From Bacillus sp. FJAT-27245 (GTDB lineage: Bacteria > Bacillota > Bacilli > Bacillales > Cytobacillaceae): 50,668 nucleotides of DNA. The stretch is taken from assembly GCF_001273955.1 (NCBI RefSeq), contig NZ_LIGI01000001.1, positions 1,859,758-1,910,425 on the forward strand, given 5' to 3'. The notes under the pieces were generated by a model, which did no database searches, had not been told where the DNA came from, and saw nothing but the letters and a program-made list of their open reading frames with translations. The translations under genes and the position numbers were made by a program. Every line of letters starts with the position of its first letter. Position 1 is the stretch's first letter. Positions 25,917-34,520 of the stretch are shown one piece after another.

Positions 25917-26913
25917 TCACCTCCACGTTATTGGTCCTGTCGATGAGATAGGAGATAGCTTTATCGATTTCTGTTTGTTCGCCTGTCATTTCCATAATGA
26001 AAATCCCTAGTGGAATCGATTGAATATACTCAATTTTTCCATGAAGGATATTGCCTTTCACCTTGAATTGCTGGAGGACATCCGATACGATGGCTTCCTC
26101 GGCCGCATTGCCCTTAAAGGTGATTTTAATAACAGTGCCTTCACGCCTGGCTAATAGGTGTTCCGGCAGCTCAAAGTGAAGGACGCTGTTGATGAAAGCC
26201 TTTGTCAGCGGCTGCCTTGGATTCGCGAACACTTCGTATACCGGGCCTTCTTCGATGATTTTTCCGTCCTGCATGACCGCAATCCGGTCACAGATTTCTT
26301 TAACGACATCCATTTCGTGGGTGATCAGGACGATGGTGAGTCCAAGCTCACGGTTGATTTTTTTCAAAAGAGAAAGGATGGATTTTGTCGTGCTAGGGTC
26401 CAGCGCGGACGTCGCTTCATCGCACAGAAGGACATTCGGGTCGTTGGCAAGGGCTCTTGCAATCCCGACCCGCTGCTTTTGCCCGCCGCTCAGCTGGGCA
26501 GGGTATACATCCCGCTTGTCAGTGAGCCCGACAAGCTCGAGCAGCTCGGTTACGCGTTTTTCAATCTCGGATTTGTTCTTTCCGGCAGCTTTAAGCGCGA
26601 ATGCAATATTCTCGAAAACCGTCTTTGAGGAAACGAGATAAAAGTGCTGAAAAATCATCCCGATCTTCTGCCTTGCTTCTCGCAGCTGTTTATCCGGAAG
26701 GGAGGTAAGCTTGACCCCATCGATTGTAATTTCTCCCGAGGTCGGTTTTTCAAGCAGGTTCAGGCAGCGGATTAACGAGCTTTTTCCCGCCCCGCTGTAA
26801 CCGACTATCCCGAAGATTTCGCCTTTTTTTATCTTAAGGGAAACATTGTCGACGCCTGTAACGGTTCCCTTTCTCGTTTTGTACACTTTGACCACTTTAT
26901 CGATTGCGATCAT
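25903..26913 (-). CDS. metN: methionine ABC transporter ATP-binding protein MetN
   Basis: The protein has 336 residues from the ATG at 26913, six bases behind GGGGGG; twenty more codons are open upstream but they run into the riboswitch expression platform. Walker A is G-Y-S-G-A-G-K-S-S near residue 38, the signature L-S-G-G-Q-K-Q-R near 140 and Walker B L-L-C-D-E-A near 161. The last seventy residues form the C-terminal NIL/ACT-like domain that senses methionine and inhibits transport. It is the first gene of metNPQ. Confidence 0.94.
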   Translation of the reverse strand: MIAIDKVVKVYKTRKGTVTGVDNVSLKIKKGEIFGIVGYSGAGKSSLIRCLNLLEKPTSGEITIDGVKLTSLPDKQLREARQKIGMIFQHFYLVSSKTVFENIAFALKAAGKNKSEIEKRVTELLELVGLTDKRDVYPAQLSGGQKQRVGIARALANDPNVLLCDEATSALDPSTTKSILSLLKKINRELGLTIVLITHEMDVVKEICDRIAVMQDGKIIEEGPVYEVFANPRQPLTKAFINSVLHFELPEHLLARREGTVIKITFKGNAAEEAIVSDVLQQFKVKGNILHGKIEYIQSIPLGIFIMEMTGEQTEIDKAISYLIDRTNNVEVIVHA

Positions 26914-26956
26914 GGAAATCCCCCCTGGTTCGTTCAAAAACATTTTTTCGCCATAA

Positions 26957-27111
26957 TAAAAAGCCTCTTTCATTCAGAAAGAGGCATCGTAAACAAATTG
27001 TTTATCGACTTATCTTCCAGAATGAATCCATTCTGCAGGAAGTGGCACCGTACCCAGAATTGGGGGTTGCCGGACGTCATAGGGCCTGATCCCTCGGTCG
27101 CTCTTGATAAG
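26957..27111 (-). ncRNA. SAM-I (S-box) riboswitch
   Basis: Minus strand reading starts CTTATCAAGAG at 27111 and passes the GAGGGA...GGCCC core, GACGTCCGGCAACC and GGTGCCA, which are all S-box hallmarks. The expression platform ends in a terminator (GCCTCTTT 26963-26970 with AAAGAGGC 26978-26985) followed by five T residues. High SAM would favour the terminator and switch off metNPQ. Confidence 0.95.
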
Positions 27112-27138
27112 TGTTTATGTATGAAATTAACAATACCT

Positions 27139-27167
27139 ATCATAGTCCCTGGAAAAATTGCTGTCAA
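27139..27167 (-). promoter_or_regulatory. promoter of the S-box metNPQ transcript
   Basis: On the minus strand TTGACA (27167-27162), a 17-base spacer and TATGAT (27144-27139). This is an almost perfect sigma-A promoter set to start about 20-30 bases before the riboswitch. The stretch 27170-27555 beyond it has no gene that I can support. Confidence 0.85.
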
Positions 27168-27569
27168 CAGCCATTTTCGACAGAATTTTCTTGTTACCGC
27201 TTACAATGTTGCTAATTAAGGGAATTATCGAAAAATATTTTTTTAAAAGAATTGCTTGAAGCTAACTTACATTGAGATATGATTTCCGGAAAATTTGGCA
27301 TATTGCGTGGGGAAGAATTGACAGAGTCCGGGTGTCAGTTTGGCACTTTATGTTTGGCCAGATTGGCCTGCTGTTACCATAGAGTACTTCAAAGAAAAGT
27401 TCAAAGAATTATATTACATATCCGGCTGACAAACTGCCTGCTTCTTTTTTGCTAAAAATTTCAACATCGTATGTCCTTTATTCCATTTTGCCTGTATATA
27501 GAGGGTGGAACCGTGTTTTTGAAAATTCATTGATTCAGTGGAATCAAAACGATACATGGAGGTATGGAG

Positions 27570-28280
27570 ATGAGCAGTTTATTGATAAATGATTGTGCAA
27601 TGATGGTAAGTCCAAGTTTGGCAGCAAAGATAGGTTTGAATGAAGCGATTGTACTCCGGCAGCTCCATTACTTGCTTGAGAAAAACCAGCATATGATTGA
27701 GGGCAGGAGCTGGATTTACAACACATACAGCGATTGGCAGAAACAGTTTCCGTTCTGGTCGGAGAGCACGATCAAGCGTATATTCAAGTCGCTAAAGGAC
27801 CTGGGTTATGTCGTTACAGGCAATTTCAACAAGTATAAAATAGACCAGACGAAGTGGTATACAATCGACTATGAACAACTAAACGAGGTGGCAGAAGAGG
27901 GTCTCCAGGTATATTCCGGTGAGGAGCATTCACTTGAGAAGAAAGAGGCGGAGGAGGAAGTTCCGGTTGCCGAAGTAATCGAGTATTTAAATAAAAAGAC
28001 TTATTCGGCTTTTAGGGCAGACAATCGGAGAACAATGAAGTTCGTCCAAGATCGCTGGAAAGAGGGCTATCGGCTGACTGATTTCAAAAAAGTCATTGAT
28101 AAAAAGGCGGATGAATGGCTGGACCATCCGAAGTGGAGCTTTTTTCTTCGGCCGGAAACATTGTTTGGGCCAAAGTTCCAAAAGTACTTAAAGCAAAAGC
28201 GGGCCCGGAGGAAAGGAGTGAGGGAGGAGGATTTCGCCTTTTATGATGAAGAGTGGCGTGGTGCGAACTGGTGGCAATGA
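27570..28280 (+). CDS. phage replication-like protein (replisome organizer type)
   Basis: The protein has 236 residues from ATG at 27570, seven bases behind GGAGG; another ATG at 27564 is too close to the site. The N-terminal hundred residues look like a winged-helix domain, with N-E-A-I-V-L-R-Q-L-H-Y near residue 24 and S-E-S-T-I-K-R-I-F near 65. The C-terminal part (about 130-210) has the V-I-E-Y-L-N-K-K-T...F-R-A pattern and the W-L-D-H-P-K-W-S-F-F-L-R-P-E-T-L-F motif of the conserved phage C-terminal replication domain. Such proteins load helicase at a phage origin. No other phage genes are near, so it is an orphan prophage relic or a domesticated gene. It has its own Shine-Dalgarno and an intact frame. 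Confidence 0.75.
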   Translation: MSSLLINDCAMMVSPSLAAKIGLNEAIVLRQLHYLLEKNQHMIEGRSWIYNTYSDWQKQFPFWSESTIKRIFKSLKDLGYVVTGNFNKYKIDQTKWYTIDYEQLNEVAEEGLQVYSGEEHSLEKKEAEEEVPVAEVIEYLNKKTYSAFRADNRRTMKFVQDRWKEGYRLTDFKKVIDKKADEWLDHPKWSFFLRPETLFGPKFQKYLKQKRARRKGVREEDFAFYDEEWRGANWWQ

Positions 28281-28389
28281 TACAGATGCCCGAAGGCTCC
28301 GTGCAGGACAAACTTTTGGTGGAAGTGTGCGATAAGACTTTATCGTGATATTTTTAGGTATTTTTGCGTTTTTGTTTACTTTTTATGTT

Positions 28390-28424
28390 AATAACCGTCT
28401 AATTGAGAAAGGGGGGCGGTTATT
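28390..28424 (+). promoter_or_regulatory. hairpin enclosing the lipoprotein ribosome binding site
   Basis: A perfect 8-bp inverted repeat AATAACCG (28390-28397) and CGGTTATT (28417-28424). The loop holds the GAAAGGGGGG Shine-Dalgarno, and the TTG start lies on the first base after the 3' arm. The fold could limit translation of the lipoprotein gene. Confidence 0.45.
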
Positions 28425-28892
28425 TTGAAAATCAGAACGATCATATTTTCACTATTAGTTTTATTTTTAATGGCCGGCTGTACGATTGTGGACCAAGGAA
28501 ATATAAAAATAGAAGAAGAATATTACAGCTTCCCAGCATACATTCATGTTGATGGTCAAGATTACGAAATCACAAGAGGTGGGTATGAGTGGAAAACGAA
28601 GTTGAAGTCAGGGGTAACCAGGGTTATCACGACTGATCATGCGGGTCCCTATCAAATGTCCTCAAGCATTGAGGCAATCCATTTAGAGCCAAATAAACAA
28701 GTTACGATTAAAATAAAGGGTAAACCTCAATTAGAGTTATATTTATGGAATGAAACGGGAAGATACAAAAAATATGAATTAAAACAAAATGAATTTACTA
28801 CCCATGGCGATAAGGGTGAATATATCTTTGAAATTTTTTCAAAATGGAAAAATGGCGAGGCTTCCTATACATTTGTGGTGGAAATTCAGTAA
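28425..28892 (+). CDS. hypothetical lipoprotein
   Basis: The protein has 155 residues from TTG at 28425. A type II signal peptide ends in the lipobox L-M-A-G-C with the lipidated cysteine at residue 19. The rest is beta-rich and charged, with no helix long enough to span the membrane again. It is probably an extracellular, membrane-anchored protein of unknown role. The gene is the first of a row of lineage-specific + strand genes reaching to 31.3 kb. Confidence 0.6.
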   Translation: MKIRTIIFSLLVLFLMAGCTIVDQGNIKIEEEYYSFPAYIHVDGQDYEITRGGYEWKTKLKSGVTRVITTDHAGPYQMSSSIEAIHLEPNKQVTIKIKGKPQLELYLWNETGRYKKYELKQNEFTTHGDKGEYIFEIFSKWKNGEASYTFVVEIQ

Positions 28893-29042
28893 CTTTGTAT
28901 AGTTGATAATATGACAGAACTTATGTCTCTGTATTCCAAGAAATATAACGGAAAGTATAAAGGGTGGTCAGTGACAAGAGTTTTTTAATTCGCTGGATGA
29001 CCTGGAAATACCGCATGTAGGGAAGAGGAGGGCGGTGAGTAT

Positions 29043-29489
29043 TTGCATCCCTATTTTGTGATTTCACATACTTCTTCAACTGATGGTTGGGAAAAGCTCT
29101 TTACTTCGATTTTAAATGCAAGTGATTCCTTCACAATCTACTATCCGGATGGTGAGTTTGATAGTGAAAATCCTTTAATGGGTGGCAAAGTTGACTTTGA
29201 AGGATTAAAAAATATAGTCATAGAGCCTTGGGGCGGTATGGAAAACAGTATTTCAATTAATGGGAAGTTAAATGATTTCTCAAGGAGCATTTTTTTAAAA
29301 CTCCAAGAGCCTTCGTTTGAGGGATCTAAACCAATGCTATGGTATTTTAAACTGTATAAAAATAACACATTGCTCCTTACAATTGAAGATTTTACTGTTT
29401 GTCTATTGGAAAACAACCAAGAAGTAAATTCGATTTTAAAAATTATTAATCTAGATATCAATAATATGGTCGATTTTCATTTTGGATAA
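29043..29489 (+). CDS. hypothetical protein
   Basis: The protein has 148 residues from TTG at 29043 behind AGGAGGGCGG. It is soluble and acidic, with a G-W-E-K-L-F motif near residue 15 and alternating strands later. No family is recognised; size and neighbourhood would fit an immunity-type protein but nothing proves it. Sequence just upstream (28911-29030) contains short coding-like fragments in two frames that may be the worn-out end of an older gene. Confidence 0.5.
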   Translation: MHPYFVISHTSSTDGWEKLFTSILNASDSFTIYYPDGEFDSENPLMGGKVDFEGLKNIVIEPWGGMENSISINGKLNDFSRSIFLKLQEPSFEGSKPMLWYFKLYKNNTLLLTIEDFTVCLLENNQEVNSILKIINLDINNMVDFHFG

Positions 29490-29577
29490 AGCAATTATAA
29501 AATAGGGCAGCTTTGTGATTCCCTGGTATCCCAATTTCTACGGCTTAAAATTATCAAGAAACTGAGGTGCAAAACGA

Positions 29578-30519
29578 ATGAATTATCAGTTGAACCCCGC
29601 AGTAGATTTTAAAAATGACCTTAAAGGATATTCACTTGTTTCGGCTTCGTTAGGGCCGAGCGGAGAAATTTGCATTTTGGGGGTTAATAAAGTTCCCGAA
29701 AGAATGAATGGGATGTTCCCGCCTGTCCAAACAGAAAACAGCCATAAATACAAAGCGATTATCATAGGAAAGGGTTACAAACAGGAGGTTAAAATTCCAA
29801 AACAAAGGTGGAATTATCATTTTATCCAATTAATCGACAAGAATCACATTCTGCTGGCTTGTGGTCGTGCCCGTTTATATAAAAACGGTGAATTTGACCT
29901 TAATGGGAAAGTGTTTGATATGGATGGAAACTTGGTTCGGGAGTTTTTGCTAGGTGATGGAATCCAGAATTTATATGTGACGAGGGAAAATAAGATTTGG
30001 ACTTCCTATTTTGATGAAGGGGTTTTTGGAAATTATGGCTGGGATGACCCGATTGGCGCATGGGGGTTAAGGGCATGGGATTCCAATGGGAATGAGGTGT
30101 ATACATATCCAAACAATGACCCGCATTTCATCAGCGACTGCTATGCACTTAATGTTGCCGCCGAGGAAGATGTTTGGTTTTATTTTTATACAGAGTTCGA
30201 GCTTGGCAGATACAACAAAGGATCAATTGAATACTTCCAGCCCGATATTGCAGGATCAGACGGCTTTATAGTTTATGAAGAGTATTTTTTGTTCCGGGGC
30301 GGTTATGATGATCGGAACCAGTACAACCTTTATAAATTGGGTCCCGGAAATAGATTGACTAGGGTAGATACTATTGAACTGGCCGATGAGGAAAGCTCTA
30401 CTCTCACGGCGTATTTACCTAGCTGCCGTGGACCTGAAATGCTTTTGGTACAAGATGAAAAAGCGTATGTGTTAAATCTTAAGGATTTATTGCGCGAGAG
30501 AGGGTTACTTGAAGATTAA
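29578..30519 (+). CDS. hypothetical protein with beta-propeller-like repeats
   Basis: The protein has 313 residues with the ATG at 29578. There is no signal peptide. Short repeated strands of the kind G-E-I-C-I-L-G, N-H-I-L-L-A-C-G, N-K-I-W-T-S-Y-F-D-E-G and E-D-V-W-F-Y-F-Y are spaced about 40-50 residues apart, as in SMP-30 or WD40-type beta-propellers. It is probably a cytosolic beta-propeller of unknown function. It starts about 90 bases after the previous gene with only a weak Shine-Dalgarno (ACTGAGGTG). Confidence 0.6.
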   Translation: MNYQLNPAVDFKNDLKGYSLVSASLGPSGEICILGVNKVPERMNGMFPPVQTENSHKYKAIIIGKGYKQEVKIPKQRWNYHFIQLIDKNHILLACGRARLYKNGEFDLNGKVFDMDGNLVREFLLGDGIQNLYVTRENKIWTSYFDEGVFGNYGWDDPIGAWGLRAWDSNGNEVYTYPNNDPHFISDCYALNVAAEEDVWFYFYTEFELGRYNKGSIEYFQPDIAGSDGFIVYEEYFLFRGGYDDRNQYNLYKLGPGNRLTRVDTIELADEESSTLTAYLPSCRGPEMLLVQDEKAYVLNLKDLLRERGLLED

Positions 30520-30545
30520 ATGCTCATAAAAAGGAGCAATACGAT

Positions 30546-31289
30546 ATGAGGTTTTTGAAAGTTATTATTGCATCAGTCATCTTTTCATTATTAATTTCAC
30601 TATTTGGTTCGCTAAAAAATTTTACACCCATATCAAAAAGAGAACCTGATGTTTACTATTCATCAATTGGGGAAAGTTTCATCTATGGATTTTTTTCCAT
30701 AACGCCATTTCTGCTTATTCTGAGTATTATAGCCTTTATAATTTATGTTTTATTTGAAAGAATAAAGCGTTTCTCGAATTTTTTAAAGGCGTTTAAGGTA
30801 ATTTTAAGTATAGTAATAGCAGCCTCTATCATGTCGCTAACTCTTTTTTTATATGACAAAAACAATGAAACCGGCGATATTTACCTGATACCTCAAGGGT
30901 ATGAGGGAGATGTTTATGCTTTTTACAATGTTAAAGGAGCACCGAGGGTTGAAACCGAGGATGGTTATGAGGTCCATGTTATTAATGAAAAAGGTTATTT
31001 CATAACATCGAAATCTGATATGGACTATGGCACGGTAACGGATAAATACTTTTATGTGGATGAAAAAGGCAATCGGACCCCTATCAGCAATAAATGTGTC
31101 AGCGTATTCGGTGCTGGCGGATTTTCAACAACTAGAGGTCACGTAAAAATCGATCTTAGTTACACAGGGTTCAAGCTTACTAAGGATCGTTGTAGCGAGG
31201 AATTTATGACTGAAGCTTATGGTATGGGAGAAAATAAAGAAAACATCATCCATGAAATCGCAAAGGAATACTACGGAGTTGAGCTGTAA
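30546..31289 (+). CDS. membrane protein with DUF6843-like domain
   Basis: The protein has 247 residues. Three hydrophobic segments (about 4-22, 49-69 and 81-102) are followed by a C-terminal soluble domain of about 140 residues. That domain begins G-D-I-Y-L-I-P-Q-G-Y-E-G-D-V-Y, a pattern I associate with DUF6843. It starts 26 bases after the propeller gene, behind AAAAAGGAG, so the two probably form an operon. The soluble domain is probably outside the cell. The function is unknown. Confidence 0.65.
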   Translation: MRFLKVIIASVIFSLLISLFGSLKNFTPISKREPDVYYSSIGESFIYGFFSITPFLLILSIIAFIIYVLFERIKRFSNFLKAFKVILSIVIAASIMSLTLFLYDKNNETGDIYLIPQGYEGDVYAFYNVKGAPRVETEDGYEVHVINEKGYFITSKSDMDYGTVTDKYFYVDEKGNRTPISNKCVSVFGAGGFSTTRGHVKIDLSYTGFKLTKDRCSEEFMTEAYGMGENKENIIHEIAKEYYGVEL

Positions 31290-31349
31290 TTGAGGCGAAT
31301 CAGTCCCAATTACTCGGTTTCAACAGCGACTTAATTAGGTGGAAAATAA

Positions 31350-31399
31350 AAATGCCGGGCTTTTCAGTTTCTGAAAGGCGCCCGGCATTTTTTATTTTG
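31350..31399. terminator. strong bidirectional terminator
   Basis: An 11-bp perfect stem AAATGCCGGGC / GCCCGGCATTT with T-runs on the + strand (TTTTATTTT) and A-rich sequence on the other side. It separates the + strand genes from the minus strand XRE-cupin gene. Confidence 0.85.
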
Positions 31400-31482
31400 T
31401 ATAAGAAAAAAATTGACGGCACGTTCTCACTGTTCACTATGTTTGCAAGTCATAAGTCTCCGGTTAATAAAATGCCTTATTC

Positions 31483-32010
31483 CTATTCTTCTGTATAAAT
31501 GGCAATCAGCACAGTGGCAACATCATCTCCAATATTTTTTACAAAATGGGGGACGCTTGCGCACCAGCTGAACGTATCTCCTTCTTGAAGAATAAAGGAG
31601 TCTTCCCCTTGCTCCGCGAGAATTTTTCCCTTCAGGACTAGATGGCATTCTTCACCTTCATGTGCATTTTTCCCGCCGGTAGAAGCCCCGGGTGGAAATT
31701 CGACCACACGAATGCTTAATCCTCCACGTGACGCCAAATGCTCCACCTTCATCTCGGACTCACTCAAAGTCATGACTTGCCGTTCATTTTTTCGAATGAC
31801 CGTCATTTGTTCATCTTTTTCTAAAAGAAGATACGGTAACGGTACTTTTAGGTAGTTCGCGATTGTTTGTAATGTGTTTATTGAAGGAGAAGTGTTATTG
31901 TTTTCAACATTGCTTATAAATCCTTTCGAAAGGCCTGTTCCTTCGCATATTTGCGCGATTGTTATGTTCTTTCTCTTTCGAATGGCACGTATTTTGGAAC
32001 CGATATCCAC
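31483..32010 (-). CDS. XRE-family regulator with C-terminal cupin domain
   Basis: The protein has 175 residues. Residues 6-60 are a helix-turn-helix of the XRE/Cro type, with T-I-A-Q-I-C-E-G-T-G-L-S-K-G-F-I-S near 17-33. Residues 105-170 are a small cupin barrel with the G-A-S-T-G-G and H-E-G-E-E-C-H-L motifs, which would bind a small effector. Proteins of this layout repress or activate neighbouring catabolic or stress genes. It is transcribed away from the hydrolase-dioxygenase operon, and the gap between them holds a palindrome over the -10 of that operon. Confidence 0.85.
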   Translation of the reverse strand: MDIGSKIRAIRKRKNITIAQICEGTGLSKGFISNVENNNTSPSINTLQTIANYLKVPLPYLLLEKDEQMTVIRKNERQVMTLSESEMKVEHLASRGGLSIRVVEFPPGASTGGKNAHEGEECHLVLKGKILAEQGEDSFILQEGDTFSWCASVPHFVKNIGDDVATVLIAIYTEE

Positions 32011-32068
32011 TTAATCACCCCAAAAGTTTCTTAATAGTAAACTTAATTTCATATTAACAAAAAAATGA

Positions 32069-32107
32069 TTGACACGCTATTATTACTTTTGATATTCTCT
32101 TAGAGAA
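32069..32107 (+). promoter_or_regulatory. promoter and palindromic operator of the dioxygenase operon
   Basis: TTGACA (32069-32074), an 18-base spacer and TATTCT (32093-32098). The perfect inverted repeat TTCTC-TTA-GAGAA at 32095-32107 overlaps the -10, the expected place for a repressor; the divergent XRE-cupin protein is the obvious candidate. Confidence 0.6.
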
Positions 32108-32205
32108 CAAAGATTCATGTAGGGAAACTTACTTAAGGCCATAATATTTTAATATGAATTGTTTTTTGATTTTTCCTCATGTTAAATACAAGGAGGTGTT
32201 AGCGA

Positions 32206-32850
32206 TTGGAAGCAGGGATGATTTATGAACTTCGCCGCCCCAGAAATTTTGTTGAAGGGGAAAGATATCCCGCATTGTTTGTTATGCACGGAATCGGAAG
32301 CAACGAACAAAACATGCTTTCCTTAATAGAAGGCTTGGAAGATCACTTCTATATCTTTAGTGTGAGGGGCCATCTGTCTCAAGGACCTGGTTTTGCTTAT
32401 TTCACTATTCAGGGATTCGGCAAACCTCACCGGGAAGTTTTTGACGAGGGAATCGGTAAATTATCAGCCTTTATTGATTATGCAACCGAAAAATACCCGC
32501 TGGACACGAATAAGGTTTACTTGATGGGCTTTAGCCAGGGGGCGATTGTTTCGATGACAATGGCACTTACCCTCGGAAACAAAATTAAGGGTGTCGTAGC
32601 CCTTAGCGGTTATATTCCACAATTTGTTAAGGAAGAATACACAATAAATCCAGGGGACCGTTTATCCTTGTTTATCTCACACGGGGAATACGACAATGTA
32701 CTGCCCTATGAATGGGGAACAGAGAATGTGGACTATTTTACCCAACTTGGGGTGCCTGTCACATTTAAATCCTATCCGGAAGGACACACAGTTTCCTTGG
32801 AAAATTTCCAAGATTTTCGGTCATGGATTTTGACGGATGTACAAAAATAA
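32206..32850 (+). CDS. alpha/beta hydrolase (phospholipase/carboxylesterase, MhqD-like)
   Basis: The protein has 214 residues from TTG at 32206 behind AAGGAGGTG. It has the alpha/beta hydrolase fold with an oxyanion strand M-H-G-I-G-S near residue 27, nucleophile S110 in G-F-S-Q-G, acid D163 and base H194. The family includes MhqD, a protein induced by hydroquinones and catechols in Bacillus subtilis. It could hydrolyse an ester or a ring-cleavage product. It is the first gene of a four-gene operon with ring-cleavage enzymes. Confidence 0.85.
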   Translation: MEAGMIYELRRPRNFVEGERYPALFVMHGIGSNEQNMLSLIEGLEDHFYIFSVRGHLSQGPGFAYFTIQGFGKPHREVFDEGIGKLSAFIDYATEKYPLDTNKVYLMGFSQGAIVSMTMALTLGNKIKGVVALSGYIPQFVKEEYTINPGDRLSLFISHGEYDNVLPYEWGTENVDYFTQLGVPVTFKSYPEGHTVSLENFQDFRSWILTDVQK

Positions 32851-32871
32851 ATAACATAGGAGGGAAAAGAA

Positions 32872-33651
32872 GTGTTGCCATCATTCTTTATCGCTCACGG
32901 CGCGCCATTGCTTGCCATTGAGGAGAACGTTTATACAAAGTTTTTAAACCAATTGGGCCAGAGCCTTCCACGTCCAATAGCGATTGTATTGTTTTCCGCC
33001 CACTGGGAATCTCGGGTTCAACAGGTGAGCCGGGTTGACCAATATAGGACTATCTATGATTTCGGCGGTTTTGACCCATCCCTTTACACAATCGAGTACC
33101 CAGCACGCGGAAACAGCGAAATCGCGGGGGAGATAGAGGAACTCTTTACGCAAAGTGGCATTCCTTTTAAAAATGAAACAGCTCGCGGCCTTGATCACGG
33201 GGCATGGGTAGTCCTCCGAATGCTTTATCCGAATGCGGATATTCCGGTTATCGCCATGTCTGTGAATCCGGCACTTAAACCGGAGGAGCAATATAAAATT
33301 GGAGCGGCTTTAGCATCTTTAAGGGAAAAGGATGTCTTGATTATCGGCAGCGGAGGAACTGTCCACAATCTGGGAGCGTTAAAGTGGACTGATAATGGAA
33401 ACGTTGATTCATGGGCGCTTGAATTCGAGGATTGGTTGGCCGTAAACCTTGGGAATTGGGATCTGGAATCACTTTTTAACTATGATTCACTTGCTCCTAA
33501 TGCATCGATCGCTGTCCCGCCATACGGAAACGAGCATTTTATTCCAATCTTTTATGCAATGGGAGCAGCAGACAATGATCCTAAAGCCGACTTGCTTCAT
33601 CGCAGCTACCGATACGGCAACCTAAGCCACAGTGTATGGCAATTTGGTTGA
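32872..33651 (+). CDS. class III extradiol dioxygenase (LigB / DODA family)
   Basis: The protein has 259 residues from TTG or GTG-near starts (GTGTTG at 32869-32874); the TTG at 32872 is eight bases behind GGAGGG. Members open catechol-type rings next to the hydroxyl pair using a metal bound by histidines. Visible candidates are H9 in A-H-G-A-P, H44 in S-A-H-W-E, H in G-T-V-H-N-L near 165 and H in N-E-H-F-I-P near 222. The closest well-known type is YgiD / DOPA dioxygenase. Its stop overlaps the next start by one base (TGATG), so ring opening is coupled to the following hydratase. Confidence 0.85.
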   Translation: MLPSFFIAHGAPLLAIEENVYTKFLNQLGQSLPRPIAIVLFSAHWESRVQQVSRVDQYRTIYDFGGFDPSLYTIEYPARGNSEIAGEIEELFTQSGIPFKNETARGLDHGAWVVLRMLYPNADIPVIAMSVNPALKPEEQYKIGAALASLREKDVLIIGSGGTVHNLGALKWTDNGNVDSWALEFEDWLAVNLGNWDLESLFNYDSLAPNASIAVPPYGNEHFIPIFYAMGAADNDPKADLLHRSYRYGNLSHSVWQFG

Positions 33652-34430
33652 TGAAAAAAATGGCATTAACTGACATAGCGAATGAAATTTCCCGCCATCA
33701 AAAGAGTGCTGTCGAAATGGACAGAATCTCAACACGGTATCCAGATATTACAATTGATGATGCTTATAAAATTCAGGAAATGATTATTGAAAAGGAATTG
33801 CAGGATGGTGGCAATTTAGCTGGCTGGAAAATGGGGCTGACAAGCGTCGCAAAGCAACAATCAGTTGGCGTCACTCAACCCATTTTTGGGAGATTGCTTG
33901 AGTCTATGAGGATGCCCAAAGAAGAACTTTTTTTAGCAGGCTTAATTCATCCTAGAGTGGAGCCCGAATTTGCTTTTATCATAAACAAAAAACTTGAGGG
34001 AAATAACATCACCGAACAAGATGTCTATCAGGCTACAGAGGGCATAATTCTGGCAGTAGAGGTAATTGACAGCCGCTATAAGGATTTTTCTTTCAACCTA
34101 ATTGATGTGGTTGCCGATAATACTTCAAGTGCAAAATTTTTCACTTTGGAACAAATGTATCACCCTAACCAGTTTCAGTGGGAAAACATCAAGGTCCAAA
34201 TGAAATTGAACGGGAAAGTCGTTCAAGAAGGAAAAGGTTCGGACGTATTGGGGCATCCTGCACGTTCAGTGGTTGAATTGGTTAAAATGCTGCATTCCTA
34301 TGGGCATAGTATTGAACCCGGGATGATTGTACTAACCGGTGCTTTAACGGAAGCTATACATGTTTTTAGTGGTGATACCATTGAGGTTGAATTCGAGCTA
34401 TTAGGTAAAATTAATCTAACTGTAAGTTAA
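33651..34430 (+). CDS. 2-keto-4-pentenoate hydratase family protein
   Basis: The protein has 259 residues from the ATG at 33651, which overlaps the upstream stop; five more codons are open upstream from an ATG at 33636 without a better site. MhpD-type enzymes add water to 2-hydroxypentadienoate, or decarboxylate oxalocrotonate, in the meta-cleavage pathway. Visible motifs are G-W-K-M-G-L-T-S near residue 58, the metal-binding V-E-P-E-F-A-F near 98 and G-D-T-I-E-V near 246. Together with the dioxygenase it forms the core of a catechol-like degradation route; no dehydrogenase or aldolase for the remaining steps lies next to it. Confidence 0.85.
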   Translation: MKKMALTDIANEISRHQKSAVEMDRISTRYPDITIDDAYKIQEMIIEKELQDGGNLAGWKMGLTSVAKQQSVGVTQPIFGRLLESMRMPKEELFLAGLIHPRVEPEFAFIINKKLEGNNITEQDVYQATEGIILAVEVIDSRYKDFSFNLIDVVADNTSSAKFFTLEQMYHPNQFQWENIKVQMKLNGKVVQEGKGSDVLGHPARSVVELVKMLHSYGHSIEPGMIVLTGALTEAIHVFSGDTIEVEFELLGKINLTVS

Positions 34431-34520
34431 CAGGAGAGGTTACGTCGCCACTACTACAAGCACCTCAACTATCTCGAAGTAAAAAAAATTATATTAAAGA
34501 TAAAATTAGGAGTGGAGAAA

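Noticed and set aside
28911-29030. Short coding-like stretches in two frames before the gene at 29043
   Set aside because: Each piece is under 30 codons with no recognisable domain; too little to call a gene or pseudogene.
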